Part shown: positions 50,318-60,512 of the stretch, in pieces | How positions within the stretch are numbered: position 1 is the first letter of the stretch | Layout: the number at the start of each line of letters is the position of its first letter | Assembly: GCA_002427815.1 (NCBI GenBank) | Contig: DIZF01000012.1 | Coordinates: 186,001-250,000 of the forward strand | DNA from: Ramlibacter tataouinensis | GTDB taxonomy: Bacteria; Pseudomonadota; Gammaproteobacteria; Burkholderiales; Burkholderiaceae_C | Direction: 5' to 3' | DNA: 64,000 nt | Notes under the pieces: model-generated | What the model was told of the DNA's origin: nothing | Database searches by the model: none | Seen by the model: the letters and a program-made list of their open reading frames with translations, nothing else | Translations under genes and position numbers: made by a program

Positions 50318-50724
50318 TTTTTGACCGGCAGCAGTGATCGGAGAATTCGGCTCGAATGATTTGTGTGGTCAAAGAAGCGGATTGACACCTCTTGGTGATC
50401 AAGGTATCGAACCGGCTGATCAAGAATCATCGAACTGAATGATCAGTAGCTGCTAAACCAACTGACCACAAGCTACCGAAATATGCAATTGATCCGCGGT
50501 GGTTTCCGCGGGCAGGAGCGTCAACCTTCTGAGTTGCCCCAGGATCAAGTCCTTCGCCTTCTCGGCGCACCAAGCCTTGATCCGTCGTTGAAGCGCCCAT
50601 GAGTCACCGAATCTTGGCCTGTCGCGGGCGCTGTAGCGCAATAATGGCGAGGGGCAGGAGCCCCCTAAGAGGAAGGCGGAGGGTGGCTGCAGGAAGGCCC
50701 TCAAGACAAGGACGGAGTTCCGAG
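50318..50724. other. junction DNA before the defence island
   Basis: No convincing gene. A 23-bp-spaced direct repeat (ATCGAAC ... TGATCA) lies at 50407-50446, with another TGATCA at 50397. TTGACA (50383) with TATCGA (50406) at 17-base spacing is a possible rightward promoter for the island. A leftward frame ending in AKDLILGQLRRLTLLPAE (50460-50600) looks like another protein tail but is not identified. Confidence 0.4.
50397..50446. repeat. short direct repeats with TGATCA cores
   Basis: TGATCA occurs at 50397, 50418 and 50441. The last two lie in a repeated unit beginning ATCGAAC (50407 and 50430, 23-bp period). Such short repeats occur at IS or transposon ends and in operators. They lie about 280 bases before the first island gene. 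Confidence 0.4.
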
Positions 50725-52617
50725 ATGGGCAGTGCATCGACAGTAAGCCAGAATGTGGCCAATCAACCAGGGAGCGCATGGATCAGATTTTTGCGCTCGT
50801 ATGGCCCGACCCCCAACAACTTAACTCTTTTTGACGAATACGTCACGGGGGCTCTTGCGAAAGCCAAGGTTCTGCCGATCACATTGGCCAGTCCGCAGCT
50901 TGAAAGAATCAAGCAACGGATCGACTCCGGGCTTCCAGGCTCGATCCTGATCGCGGGCACTGCGGGGGATGGCAAGACCTACCACTGCCGAGGCTTGTGG
51001 ACCCATTTGGGAGGCATGGAAGCGGAGTGGGCGTCGTCGGCTCCTGTCAATGAGTTGACGCTGCCAGATGGGCGCGTTGCTGTCTTCGTGAAGGATTTAA
51101 GCGAATTGAGCGACGAGCAAAGCGACAAGGCGTTGGCCTTGCTCGAAGCATCTGTCCTAGGAGAGGAAGCCTCGCCATTTGTGGTGCTGGCGGCGAATCA
51201 CGGCCAAATCCTTGAAAGGATGCGCGACGCGGGACATCGGCAAGGGCGCGTGCATCCGCTCCGAAAGCCGATCCAGGACGCATTTCTGCAACAGGGCGCG
51301 CCGCCAACGAAGCTAGCGATCTTCGATCTGAGCCGCGCCACCCGTCGCGATTCACTTAACGAGATAATCATGGCCGTGGCGGGCCATCCCGAGTGGGAGA
51401 ACTGCAAGAACTGCCCTCAGCATGTCGATGACAAGATTTGCCCGATCCACGAAAACAGGAATCGCTTGCTTGGGCTTGAAGATGGAGGGCGATTCGCCCG
51501 TCGCCTGGGCGACGTTGTCGAAGTGGCGCGGCTCAACGGCTGGCATTCACCAGTCCGCGATTTGCTCGCACTCGCGTCCAACATGATCCTCGGCCACCCC
51601 AGAGCCAAAGAAGGATTGATGGCTTGCGCGGACATCCCGAAGATGCAAGAGCGTGGGACGGTCGAGAGCGCTAGCCTTTACGGGAATGTATTCGGGGCGA
51701 ACATACCAGTCCGCAGAGCTATGAAGAGTCCGGTGTTCCGCTCATTGGCCGCGTTTGCAGTGGGGACGGAGACGACAAACGCGGCCGATGGGCTCATGGT
51801 TTATGGCGCCGACGACCCGAAGCTGGCGGCGGATTTCGACAGGCTGCTTAGGATTGACCCAGTCTATGGAGCGACAGCGGCGTATCTTGCCTCACTGCAA
51901 CAATATCTCGAAGGTGAAGAGGCGGCGCGGGTGGACGGCGGCGCCGAGGAATTCTTGGATCGCCTTGTCGCCCAGCGCCGAAGGTTGTTCTTCACCTTGC
52001 CGGAAGGGGAGGCCGATTACGGCCATTGGGCAATGACCGCCTTCCGCTTCGCGGGCGACTATTTGGAGATGGCTAAGGCTCTTTCGGAGAATAAGCCTGT
52101 GAGCGAGACCGTTCGAGCCAGGCTCGTCCGCGGACTCAACCGAGTGATGACCGGGTTGCTGATCGAGAACAACGACAAGCTGTTTGTCGCCAGTTCCGGG
52201 GGGTTCACCCAGAGTCGCATCAGCGTGCTATGCGACACTGAAGCGCCGGCCAGGAGATCGGCCGGCGTTGGCATGCGGATCAAGCTCGATCCGTTGAACG
52301 GAACAGCGGCGTTGGACGTTGCGTTGGCTCAAGGCGCCGCACACGCGGCGAACTTCACGCTCTCGCCTGTCCGTTTCGAGTTCTTATGCCGGGTCGCCGA
52401 TGGCGCATTGCCCGGGAGCTTCTCCAACGAATGCTTGGAGGACATGCTCGCTTTCAAGGCCAAGCTCTTGCGCAAGGCGGAGCTTCTGCGGATTTCACGC
52501 GTTCAAGAAGACGAGGAGCCAGGTTCGAACGATGGCGCGCTCACCCTCAACTTCATCGAGGTGGAGCACAGCGGCCACGGGTTCTCTAGGCCTGTCACAG
52601 TGAGGACTGGGGCATGA
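50725..52617 (+). CDS. P-loop ATPase, DptF/SspF-like, first gene of the defence operon
   Basis: 630 aa from ATG 50725, chosen for GGACGGAG upstream (longer in-frame starts exist). Walker A GTAGDGKT lies at 78-85. A cysteine/histidine cluster C227, C230, C239, H242 (CxxC-x8-CxxH) may bind zinc. Gene order (P-loop ATPase, about 500-aa protein, about 1800-aa FtsK-motor protein, all overlapping) and the opening motif match the DptF-G-H/SspF-G-H restriction modules that protect cells with phosphorothioate-modified DNA. The family assignment rests on order and motifs, not on a search. No modification genes (dndA-E, sspA-D) are in view. Confidence 0.6.
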   Translation: MGSASTVSQNVANQPGSAWIRFLRSYGPTPNNLTLFDEYVTGALAKAKVLPITLASPQLERIKQRIDSGLPGSILIAGTAGDGKTYHCRGLWTHLGGMEAEWASSAPVNELTLPDGRVAVFVKDLSELSDEQSDKALALLEASVLGEEASPFVVLAANHGQILERMRDAGHRQGRVHPLRKPIQDAFLQQGAPPTKLAIFDLSRATRRDSLNEIIMAVAGHPEWENCKNCPQHVDDKICPIHENRNRLLGLEDGGRFARRLGDVVEVARLNGWHSPVRDLLALASNMILGHPRAKEGLMACADIPKMQERGTVESASLYGNVFGANIPVRRAMKSPVFRSLAAFAVGTETTNAADGLMVYGADDPKLAADFDRLLRIDPVYGATAAYLASLQQYLEGEEAARVDGGAEEFLDRLVAQRRRLFFTLPEGEADYGHWAMTAFRFAGDYLEMAKALSENKPVSETVRARLVRGLNRVMTGLLIENNDKLFVASSGGFTQSRISVLCDTEAPARRSAGVGMRIKLDPLNGTAALDVALAQGAAHAANFTLSPVRFEFLCRVADGALPGSFSNECLEDMLAFKAKLLRKAELLRISRVQEDEEPGSNDGALTLNFIEVEHSGHGFSRPVTVRTGA

Positions 52618-54140
52618 GGCAAAAGATAGACGGAGTTGACTTTGCTGTCGACGAGCACATTTGGGGACACCGCCTTTACGACGAGCAGCTTCCCCACTTG
52701 GCCATGCTCGAGTTTCTGGGCGTGCTGGGATCGAACACCGACAATCCTCTACGGGCACAGGTTGGAGATCGCGTCCGGTACCGGCCGCAACGGCAAATCC
52801 GCCTTCGCGGATTGCTGTTCAACAATCCTTACGTGGAGTCGATACGCGAGAAGGCGCTACCGGACCCGGAAAAGTGGAAAGAATGGCTTGAGCGGTTCGC
52901 TGAAGACGCCGCGTCGCTCGGGGACTTCGACATGGGCTACCTGCGCGATGTATTCACGAGCTTCGAGGATTTCGCCAAGGCCATCGAACTGCTGCGCTCT
53001 TCCTCCTTCGAGGCTCGCAGCAACAAGAGGTGGAGCTCCAAATTCGTCTTTCCTTTCGGCCCCGACGCTTTGTATGAGGATTTGAGAATCGACTCCGACG
53101 GCGGCGCGTCCAACGATCGCCGCTTCTTCGCCCGCAGCGGCGAGCTGCTGTACTTGATGCTTTGCCGAGCAAAAAGAGGTCCGGAATTGGGCGACCAACT
53201 CGTCAAACGTCTCTTTGACTCGTCGGCTCCGATGAACAGGCTGGTGAAGAGCCTGCAAGGCGAGGCTCAGCATGCTGCCGACCCCCGCGACGTAGGCTAT
53301 TTGCCACACGCTAGTCATCCGCGCTTCGACCGGCTTTGCGACGACTGGCTCGCCATCTTGTCAAGGGACATGCCCGTCTACGACGCTTTGGAGCATTTGA
53401 TATCGAGCGCCGGATTGAATTTGTTGCTCTACTTTCTTGAGTGCGCGAAGGCCCAAGCTGGCGATGCCGAGCCGGTCGAGATCATCTGCGAAATGGTTTC
53501 TCGGGAACGCACGAAAGTGCGCATGCTCTCTGGCGAGTCATATCAATACAACCAGGCGCTGTCCCTTACTGCCGTGAGGGCCGCCATCGAGGGTATCCGT
53601 CTCACGGATGGTTGGGCCGTCGCAGCGGTATCGGACGATCCCAATGGCGCGTTCGCGGCGTTGATGCGAGACTCGTTCCAATGGCCGCCCAAAGACGGCG
53701 GGGACGACGCCGATTCGATCAACTCCACAGGTGAGCAGCTCATAAAGACACTCGTCGACAAGGCCGAGTCGCGACATGAGCAACACTTCGGAAAAATCCA
53801 CGCTGCCTGGTCCCGAGCCATCGGACTCAGTTCGAGGCGATTATCGCGGCGCACGCGCTACGCCCCCAACGACAGATTGCTCAAAGCCTTGGTGGTCACC
53901 ATGGTTGACGATCGCATGCAGTTCGACGAGTTTCTCGCCGAAGCCAAAGTCCGATATGGCATCGTCATCGGCGATCTAGAAGGAGCCCGGCTGGTCAGCG
54001 AAAAGCTTGTGGACCAAGAGGCTCTCAGCGACAACCGGGGGAACCTCGAAACTAGGCTCGTTGGTTTGGGACTTGTCCGGCGCCTCTCCGACTCATGCTC
54101 CTTTGTCGAGAATCCATTTGGCGTCGGAGGGGGTGAGTGA
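52614..54140 (+). CDS. middle protein of the defence operon, DptG/SspG position
   Basis: 508 aa, coupled on both sides by overlaps (ATGA at 52614; its stop is within the next start). No signal or membrane helix. A notable block SNKRWSSKFVFPFGPDALYEDL followed by NDRRFFARSGELLYLMLCRA lies at about 138-190. No catalytic motif recognised. In Dpt/Ssp restriction modules the middle subunit is likewise a soluble protein of unknown fold needed for restriction. Confidence 0.6.
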   Translation: MRQKIDGVDFAVDEHIWGHRLYDEQLPHLAMLEFLGVLGSNTDNPLRAQVGDRVRYRPQRQIRLRGLLFNNPYVESIREKALPDPEKWKEWLERFAEDAASLGDFDMGYLRDVFTSFEDFAKAIELLRSSSFEARSNKRWSSKFVFPFGPDALYEDLRIDSDGGASNDRRFFARSGELLYLMLCRAKRGPELGDQLVKRLFDSSAPMNRLVKSLQGEAQHAADPRDVGYLPHASHPRFDRLCDDWLAILSRDMPVYDALEHLISSAGLNLLLYFLECAKAQAGDAEPVEIICEMVSRERTKVRMLSGESYQYNQALSLTAVRAAIEGIRLTDGWAVAAVSDDPNGAFAALMRDSFQWPPKDGGDDADSINSTGEQLIKTLVDKAESRHEQHFGKIHAAWSRAIGLSSRRLSRRTRYAPNDRLLKALVVTMVDDRMQFDEFLAEAKVRYGIVIGDLEGARLVSEKLVDQEALSDNRGNLETRLVGLGLVRRLSDSCSFVENPFGVGGGE

Positions 54141-57100
54141 TGCTGGCCGACCGAATCATTGGGCGCGTCGCGGCCACTATTCTCTCGGGCCGCTTGGCCG
54201 ACGCCAGACAAGCTGATGGCTCGTTGCCAGACTCCGCCGCTTTGTTCAGGCTCGACAAGCTCGCCCCCACTCAAATCGCCGCAATCGTGCGGGAAATCCT
54301 CAGCAACCACGAGTTGGCCTCACAAGTCGACTTGAAGATACCCGCGGCTCTGGTTTCAGGCGAAGGCCTCCCCCCTGAGGCGTTGACCGACCTCAATGCC
54401 GGCGCTGTCCGCAATGCTGGCACTTCGATGCAGGCGTTGCTTACTGCGAATGGAAACGAACACAACCTCGCCGACACGCTAGGGCATGTGACTGCCTTGG
54501 GCGCTAAGGAACTCAGGGTCAACGAGGAGGCCTGGGTAGAGGCGACTTGCCACGTCGCAGCCATCGCTCCGACACCCGAGGACCGCTTGGTGTTCAGGGC
54601 GGCTCTGCGCGGGTTGATTGCGGTGACTGATTTGTCCCTTGTACAGCTCGGCCATTTCTGTTCAAGGATCAGCGAAGCATCGTTGCCCGCACGCGGCCAC
54701 CCAATCCGCGACGCAATAGGCTGGTCGTTGCCTGAAATCGGCCTTCCCAGGGATACGTCGTTCTTTTCCAACGCCAAGACTTATGGAACTTCGATCGGCC
54801 CTTGGCGCAAGGCGTTCGAGAAGCTATACACCAACCGCGCTCCGCTGCTCGGCAGGCAGCGCGCGAACGGCCAACCGCTCGACCCTGACGAAATGCGTCA
54901 AAGGCTCGAAGAGAACGGCGAATCGATCGAATCCGCCGTCCGCGCGGAATTGGAGGCGTTCATCAATGCCCCCATGGGCGATCACGAGACATCCGTTGCG
55001 GTCGCCCATCTCGAATGGGAGATGGACGGGGTTCATTTTGTTTTTGAGAGGCCGAGGGAGCGCCAGCAAGGATTGGCGGAATCGACAATCTATTTCTTCG
55101 AGCACGATTGTTCGGACGCGGAAGTCCTCGTCGAGCAGTGGCGCAAGCATCTTGAAGATCTCAAAACCCGCGAGCGACGATCGGACTGGAACGATGACGA
55201 TGAAGCGTTCTTCGAGCTTCATCGCCGATTCCTCGAACAAGACGCCAAGCTACATGCGCGATGGGAAAAAGTAATTTTCGGCAAGCCCATCGAATGCACG
55301 GACTTCTTCGAAGGCTTCACGAGCGTCGCGCATCGCTTGGTGGTTGGCGCGGCGCCGTCAAGCTATGAACGCTTCTTGCGGCTTACGGTCAACAAAGGCC
55401 GCAAGGAGTGGCGAGAGCGGTTCAACCACGACGTGGGATCCTACTTTTCAGCGATGTATCGTGGGCTCAAGGAGCTGATGGGCTCGAAGGTCCAGTGGCG
55501 TGTCGAGAAGATGGGCGTGGCAAATCTGCCCGATCCGCTTTTCAGATACCCGGAGTTTTTTGCGTGGGAGAAGGCGAATCGCAAGGACAAGCCCAAGCCT
55601 GTGGGTTCCGTGGCCAGGGCGGCTGTCCAGATCAAGTTCGAGGTGTCTCTAGTCGAGCGCAAAGGCTCAGTGGAGGAGGTCGTGGACAAGACGCAGCTTC
55701 TTTGGTCCTACAAGCCCGAGTCGATTGGGCTCTCTCTCGTCAATGACATGACGCGATTGAAGGAGAAGGGCGCCGTCGCTTGCACTGAGGTTCCTCGTCG
55801 CATGGTCAGCAAGAAGGGTGGCGTCCAGAGCGTGTCGCTCCTGGACACCGGAACGCTCGAAGCGACCTTCCTGCGCGACGCTGGGTCTTTAGTGCCTCCT
55901 CCTGCGAAGTTCAAGAGCCTCAGGGCTGACATCAAGCGCCGAATCGAGGATTTGGCGGTCGAGGGCCGACTGATGCCGGAGCAGCGCGACATCGTGCGCT
56001 CTGCCTGGAACGTCTTCGAAGCCGACTACATAAAAGCCCTTGATGACTTCATTTCAGTCGGTTTGCACGGCGAGGCGGTGATGCGGCAGGCGGAATCCTT
56101 TGCAGCGCTCCTTCGAGCACTGGCCGTGCACGCGCGGGGCGATGTCTGTCGTTCAAGGCTCGTGTCCGAAATCCTCTCGATCGGGACCGTGCGCGTGTCC
56201 GGCGAGCAACCTTGCCTAATCATTCCGCCTTGGCACCCTGAACGCATGAAGGCTTTGGCCGTCAAGACCCGTCGCGTGGCGGGCCTCGTGACCCACATTC
56301 TGGGTGGGACGAACGTGCTATTCGGTGACCGCGGAATCTTTTTCCGAGAGTTCTCCGAGGAGCTCGCCCACCCTTTCTATCCCGAAATTGCCGTCATTCA
56401 ACGCAACGGCTCGCCGATGCTCGTTTCGGAAAGCAGCACCGTGAATGGTTATAGCCTGCTCGAACGGCCAGTCCGAGGGGAGGAGGACACGTTGACCGAC
56501 GTGGACCCGTCCTCTGCCGCCAAACAGGTTCAAGAGCTGCTGGCCCGTTACGTGGTCTTGCAGCCGCACGAGGCGAACAATTTGAGCGTGCTGCTCTATA
56601 ACGCAGACGCGGCGGAGCTGCCGTTGGCCGTCGTGCGCCAGCTTTCGGCGGAGCAATCGGAGTCGGACTTCCAATGCAACGTCTCGGTGCGGCATCGCGA
56701 TCCCGCGAAGCTGCGCCGCGTCTACGCTGAGCTCGTGACCAAGGCGGGGGATGACCCGGACCTGCCCGTCGTAAGCGAAACATCTGAGAACTTCATTTCC
56801 AAGCTGCGCATCGCGGTTGTTCCCCCATCAGCGACGCCCCCCAGGTCCGAAATGGCGTTTCGGCCATACGACATTGCCTTCTTGCACGACGTGGTGTCGC
56901 GCACGGCGGCCGCTGAGTGGATTCCTGTGGATTGGACCAACGAGCGATCGAGTCTGGAGCACGCGCCCTCCCGATGGTCTTATCGCAGCGTATCGGGCGA
57001 GAACGAGCTCAAGTCCACCACGTTCCTGACCTGCCCAAGGCAGACAGGCTCGGGCTGGGCATACGTGGGGGCGGTGGCGTCCGTCGTGCGTCAACTTGAC

Positions 57101-59539
57101 CCTGTGGACGGGCAGAACCTGTTGCCAGCGCGCCGTATTTCGCTGCAAAGCGAAAGCCTGAGGGGAACGCTGAACGACGCTCACGCGCTGGCTGAATGGG
57201 TCGCGACCTACGACGAGCTGCTCGATAAGCGACAGCTCCAAGCGAACGGAATAACCGTGGTCCGCTACCGCCGTGCCTCGACCAATGGCAGAAACATGAT
57301 CGTGAGCTCCACTTCGGAGCTGCGCCTGCTGGGGGTTTTGGCCAAGCGTCGGCTGGCCGAGCTGGGGCTTTCGATTCCGCAAGATAAGTTGGGCGAAGTG
57401 GCTGAACGAATGAAGAGGGACGCGCTATCGGTATCTGGCGACATCGTGCTAAGAGCGGCCAAGCGGGGCGTCTCCGCGGGAGAGATGCTCGGCCTAGTCA
57501 TGAGTCGATATCTGCTGGAAAACGAGTTCAGGAAATTGTCGGGATCGGGCACCCGCCAGGCCTTCAATGTCTTCTTCTTGTTGGACGATTACGCGGACTG
57601 GCTGGCGCAAAAAGAAAGCCGAATCGCCGACATCCTGGGGCTGTGCGTGGAAGAGCGGGACGGCGTGCCGCATCTTCACATCGCGGTGGTCGAATCGAAA
57701 TACGTCACGGGACCTGGCGCGGCAGAGGCCAAGCGCTCGTCCAAGGCTCAACTCATGGCGACCCTGTCCACTTTCCGCGCCGCGCTCTTCGGCGACCCCG
57801 GTAGGCTTGATCGTGACGTATGGCTCGCGAGGCTAGCCGACCTGCTCCTGGATGCGGACATACCGCCGGGGTGCTCAGGGCTCTTGGAGCGGGCGAGGGC
57901 GAAGCTGCGGGAGGGCGAGGCGCTGATTTCCTTGCGAGGTTATTCGCAAGTGTTTGTCCACTCCGCCGACCCATCCGTTGCACAGTCGGCCTCCGAACAA
58001 ATTTTGGTCGACGACAACGAGGGCGTCCAGGCGTGGCAAGAAGTTTATGAACGCACTGAGCTTCGCAGCTTGGTGGAGGCGTATGCGCGCAAAGAAGACC
58101 CCGCGGCGGTCCGCGCCAAGCTTGGGCATGAGGAGCCGTGGCTTAAGTTGGAAGCGAAGCCCCCGGCCGCTAGGGTGGCATGGACTGCGATGATGGAGCT
58201 GCTGGCGACCGGCAGTGAGGCGGTGGTTGAGCCAAACCCTTCTCCTGCAATTGAACAGCCCGAGCCGTCCCCGGCCAAGGCCGACTCGGCAAACACGCAG
58301 GCGCCGGCGGCGATCGAATCGCCAACCGAATTTAGTCCTGGGGTGGACGGCATAGGGGGGGCGCCGTCTAATGAACTCGCTTCGCTCGTGGCAGCCAAGA
58401 CCGCAGGCTTGGCTGGGGCTGTGGATGAGCGTGGAGACTGGGCGAACGAGATGACTCGCAAGCTCAAAACCGCGCTCAATGGCTACGGCCTGCAAGCCGC
58501 GGTTCTGGGCACGCGTCTCACGCCGAACGGCTGCTTGGTCAAGCTTGCTGGGTCGGATCGCCTGCGGGTGGAAGACATCGAAGCCAAGCGCATGCAGCTT
58601 CTGACCACCCATGCGATCAACCTCGTCACCGTGCAGCCCAAGCCTGGTGAAATCGTCGTGACGATTGCCGGCTCGAAGCGGCAGTCCGTGTCGCTCTGGG
58701 AGCTGTGGGCTAAGCGCTCGGTAAATCGCAACGCGGCCGGCATCAACACGTCTTTTGTCCTGGGCTTGCAGGAGATTAATGGCTCGCTGCTGTATCTCAA
58801 CCTCGGCGGCGAATTTGGCGGCTTGGCCTCGCACGAGCCTCATTCGCTTGTGGCCGGCGCTACGGGAAGCGGCAAATCCGTCCTCCTCCAAGCGATTTTG
58901 TTGGATATCGCCGCGACCAATCCTAAGGGCCTCGCTCAGATCGTGCTGATCGACCCCAAAATGGGAGTGGACTACTCGGCTTTGGAAGAGTTACCCCACA
59001 TGCGCGAACCAATCGTGACGACGCGCGAACGGGCCACGACCGTGCTTCAAGGCTTAGTTGAGGAAATGGAAAGCCGATATCGACTTTTCGCCGCAGCGCG
59101 AGCGAGAGACTTGACGACCTTCAATGCGAAGTCCCCACCCGAAGGCCGGCTCCCCATGGTCTTTCTCGTGCACGACGAGTTCGCGGACTGGATGCTCGAC
59201 GACGGTTACAAAGGCGCTGTGAGCGCGGCCGTTCAACGGCTCGGCGTCAAGGCGCGAGCGGCAGGCATCCATCTGATCTTCGCCGCTCAGCGTCCGGACA
59301 AAGACGTGATGCCTATGCAACTGCGAGAGAATTTGGGGAATCGACTAATCTTGAAGGTTGCGAGTGAGGCCACGTCGAAAATCGCCTTGGACCGACCGGG
59401 GGCAGAGATGCTCTTGGGCAAGGGGCACTTGGCGGCGAAGCTGAATGGCGAGCAAGGATTGGTCTTCGCTCAGGCTCCCTTTCTATCCGATGACGACATC
59501 GCTTTGGCAGTCCAAGCCATTGCAGCGGACAACTCATGA
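54137..59539 (+). CDS. 1800-aa FtsK-motor protein with nuclease-like motif (DptH/SspH-like)
   Basis: 1800 aa from GTG 54137 (ATG 54140 next). The N-terminal two-thirds is unrecognised helical sequence. Near residues 1165-1188 D-x20-E-x-K (ADILG ... VVESKYV) fits a PD-(D/E)xK nuclease core. A Pro/Glu/Ala linker (about 1365-1420) leads to an FtsK/SpoIIIE motor: GATGSGKSV (Walker A at 1574-1581), IVLIDPKMGVDY, a MVFLVHDEFADWM Walker B and IHLIFAAQRPD. DptH-type proteins are large and FtsK-like, and act with F and G to damage unmodified DNA. The same polypeptide could thus translocate on DNA and cut it. Confidence 0.75.
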   Translation: MMLADRIIGRVAATILSGRLADARQADGSLPDSAALFRLDKLAPTQIAAIVREILSNHELASQVDLKIPAALVSGEGLPPEALTDLNAGAVRNAGTSMQALLTANGNEHNLADTLGHVTALGAKELRVNEEAWVEATCHVAAIAPTPEDRLVFRAALRGLIAVTDLSLVQLGHFCSRISEASLPARGHPIRDAIGWSLPEIGLPRDTSFFSNAKTYGTSIGPWRKAFEKLYTNRAPLLGRQRANGQPLDPDEMRQRLEENGESIESAVRAELEAFINAPMGDHETSVAVAHLEWEMDGVHFVFERPRERQQGLAESTIYFFEHDCSDAEVLVEQWRKHLEDLKTRERRSDWNDDDEAFFELHRRFLEQDAKLHARWEKVIFGKPIECTDFFEGFTSVAHRLVVGAAPSSYERFLRLTVNKGRKEWRERFNHDVGSYFSAMYRGLKELMGSKVQWRVEKMGVANLPDPLFRYPEFFAWEKANRKDKPKPVGSVARAAVQIKFEVSLVERKGSVEEVVDKTQLLWSYKPESIGLSLVNDMTRLKEKGAVACTEVPRRMVSKKGGVQSVSLLDTGTLEATFLRDAGSLVPPPAKFKSLRADIKRRIEDLAVEGRLMPEQRDIVRSAWNVFEADYIKALDDFISVGLHGEAVMRQAESFAALLRALAVHARGDVCRSRLVSEILSIGTVRVSGEQPCLIIPPWHPERMKALAVKTRRVAGLVTHILGGTNVLFGDRGIFFREFSEELAHPFYPEIAVIQRNGSPMLVSESSTVNGYSLLERPVRGEEDTLTDVDPSSAAKQVQELLARYVVLQPHEANNLSVLLYNADAAELPLAVVRQLSAEQSESDFQCNVSVRHRDPAKLRRVYAELVTKAGDDPDLPVVSETSENFISKLRIAVVPPSATPPRSEMAFRPYDIAFLHDVVSRTAAAEWIPVDWTNERSSLEHAPSRWSYRSVSGENELKSTTFLTCPRQTGSGWAYVGAVASVVRQLDPVDGQNLLPARRISLQSESLRGTLNDAHALAEWVATYDELLDKRQLQANGITVVRYRRASTNGRNMIVSSTSELRLLGVLAKRRLAELGLSIPQDKLGEVAERMKRDALSVSGDIVLRAAKRGVSAGEMLGLVMSRYLLENEFRKLSGSGTRQAFNVFFLLDDYADWLAQKESRIADILGLCVEERDGVPHLHIAVVESKYVTGPGAAEAKRSSKAQLMATLSTFRAALFGDPGRLDRDVWLARLADLLLDADIPPGCSGLLERARAKLREGEALISLRGYSQVFVHSADPSVAQSASEQILVDDNEGVQAWQEVYERTELRSLVEAYARKEDPAAVRAKLGHEEPWLKLEAKPPAARVAWTAMMELLATGSEAVVEPNPSPAIEQPEPSPAKADSANTQAPAAIESPTEFSPGVDGIGGAPSNELASLVAAKTAGLAGAVDERGDWANEMTRKLKTALNGYGLQAAVLGTRLTPNGCLVKLAGSDRLRVEDIEAKRMQLLTTHAINLVTVQPKPGEIVVTIAGSKRQSVSLWELWAKRSVNRNAAGINTSFVLGLQEINGSLLYLNLGGEFGGLASHEPHSLVAGATGSGKSVLLQAILLDIAATNPKGLAQIVLIDPKMGVDYSALEELPHMREPIVTTRERATTVLQGLVEEMESRYRLFAAARARDLTTFNAKSPPEGRLPMVFLVHDEFADWMLDDGYKGAVSAAVQRLGVKARAAGIHLIFAAQRPDKDVMPMQLRENLGNRLILKVASEATSKIALDRPGAEMLLGKGHLAAKLNGEQGLVFAQAPFLSDDDIALAVQAIAADNS

Positions 59540-60510
59540 GCAAGGACAGCTGTCAACATTGGGGCGCTGCGATTGGCCAGATCATCACGGCCGCGTGGAT
59601 GTTGGCACTGGTGGGAACTGCCTGGGCGGCCGCTCCAGCCATGACTGGGGCAGCCGCCGTTCCGGCGGGCGCCGCCAGCTCTCAGGGCCAGCAGGCTGCT
59701 TCGACGGTGTTGGACGACAAGATCCGCAGTGATCTTGTCGCCGCGACGGTTCGACTCAATTCACTAGAGGGGACTATCGCAAAATCGACAGAGCGTGCCG
59801 ACAGGTTGAGCGATCGGTCCGCTATAAATGCTTTGCTCATCGTGATCGTCTCGGTGTCTGCTAGCCTTCTAGGGCAGTGGTTGCTGATCCGACATCAGCG
59901 AACCCTCAACAGGGAGCAAGTGCAGGCGGAGGTCGCCAACTCCTATGTTGAGTGGCAACTAAAGCAGCTCTCAGAGCTTTATGGCCCGCTCCGCGCCCTG
60001 CTTGGCCAATCCAACGCTATGTATCGTCAAATGAATCGCGCGCTGGCTGCGGCGGTGCCAGACATATTCAGATTGGAGAAGCGGCAGGGCGCCGACTTCG
60101 ACAATGAAATCTTTGAAATTCGCAAGGATGGCGAATGGACGCGCTTTAGGACGGTGAAGCATATTGGTGAGGTCTATAACCGTGGATATGGCGTCGAGCC
60201 TTACTTCGACGACGTCGTGGAGACCGGCGCGCGGATGGCCGAGCTCATAAGAGAGAAGGCGGGCTACGCGCGGGCTGACGACAAGGACGACGACGAGGAT
60301 CTCATGGATGTGATGGGGAAATACCTTGCGCATTACGCCGTTCTCACTCGGCTGCATAAACAGGTGCAAAGTGGCTATGAGCGCAAAGCGAACACCGCGG
60401 ATGAACACGCGACGTTCCCAATCAAGATGCAAAAGCTTGTGGACGAGGGGTTTAACGCCATCAATCGCGAAGTGATGGAGTGGCGGCACAACCGGCCGGA
60501 GGCTGCATAG
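59536..60510 (+). CDS. membrane protein of the defence operon
   Basis: 324 aa, overlapping the FtsK-motor gene by 4 bases. A signal-like N-terminus (to about residue 33), an Ala-rich stretch, a short helix and a clear membrane segment (96-118) precede a cytoplasmic helical domain, including QVQAEVANSYVEWQLKQLSELYGPLRALL, as in many membrane-tethered proteins of unknown function. It is not part of known Dpt/Ssp modules. Membrane anchoring next to a DNA-damaging complex could point to an effector or sensor. Function unknown. Confidence 0.6.
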   Translation: MSKDSCQHWGAAIGQIITAAWMLALVGTAWAAAPAMTGAAAVPAGAASSQGQQAASTVLDDKIRSDLVAATVRLNSLEGTIAKSTERADRLSDRSAINALLIVIVSVSASLLGQWLLIRHQRTLNREQVQAEVANSYVEWQLKQLSELYGPLRALLGQSNAMYRQMNRALAAAVPDIFRLEKRQGADFDNEIFEIRKDGEWTRFRTVKHIGEVYNRGYGVEPYFDDVVETGARMAELIREKAGYARADDKDDDEDLMDVMGKYLAHYAVLTRLHKQVQSGYERKANTADEHATFPIKMQKLVDEGFNAINREVMEWRHNRPEAA

Positions 60511-60512
60511 GC

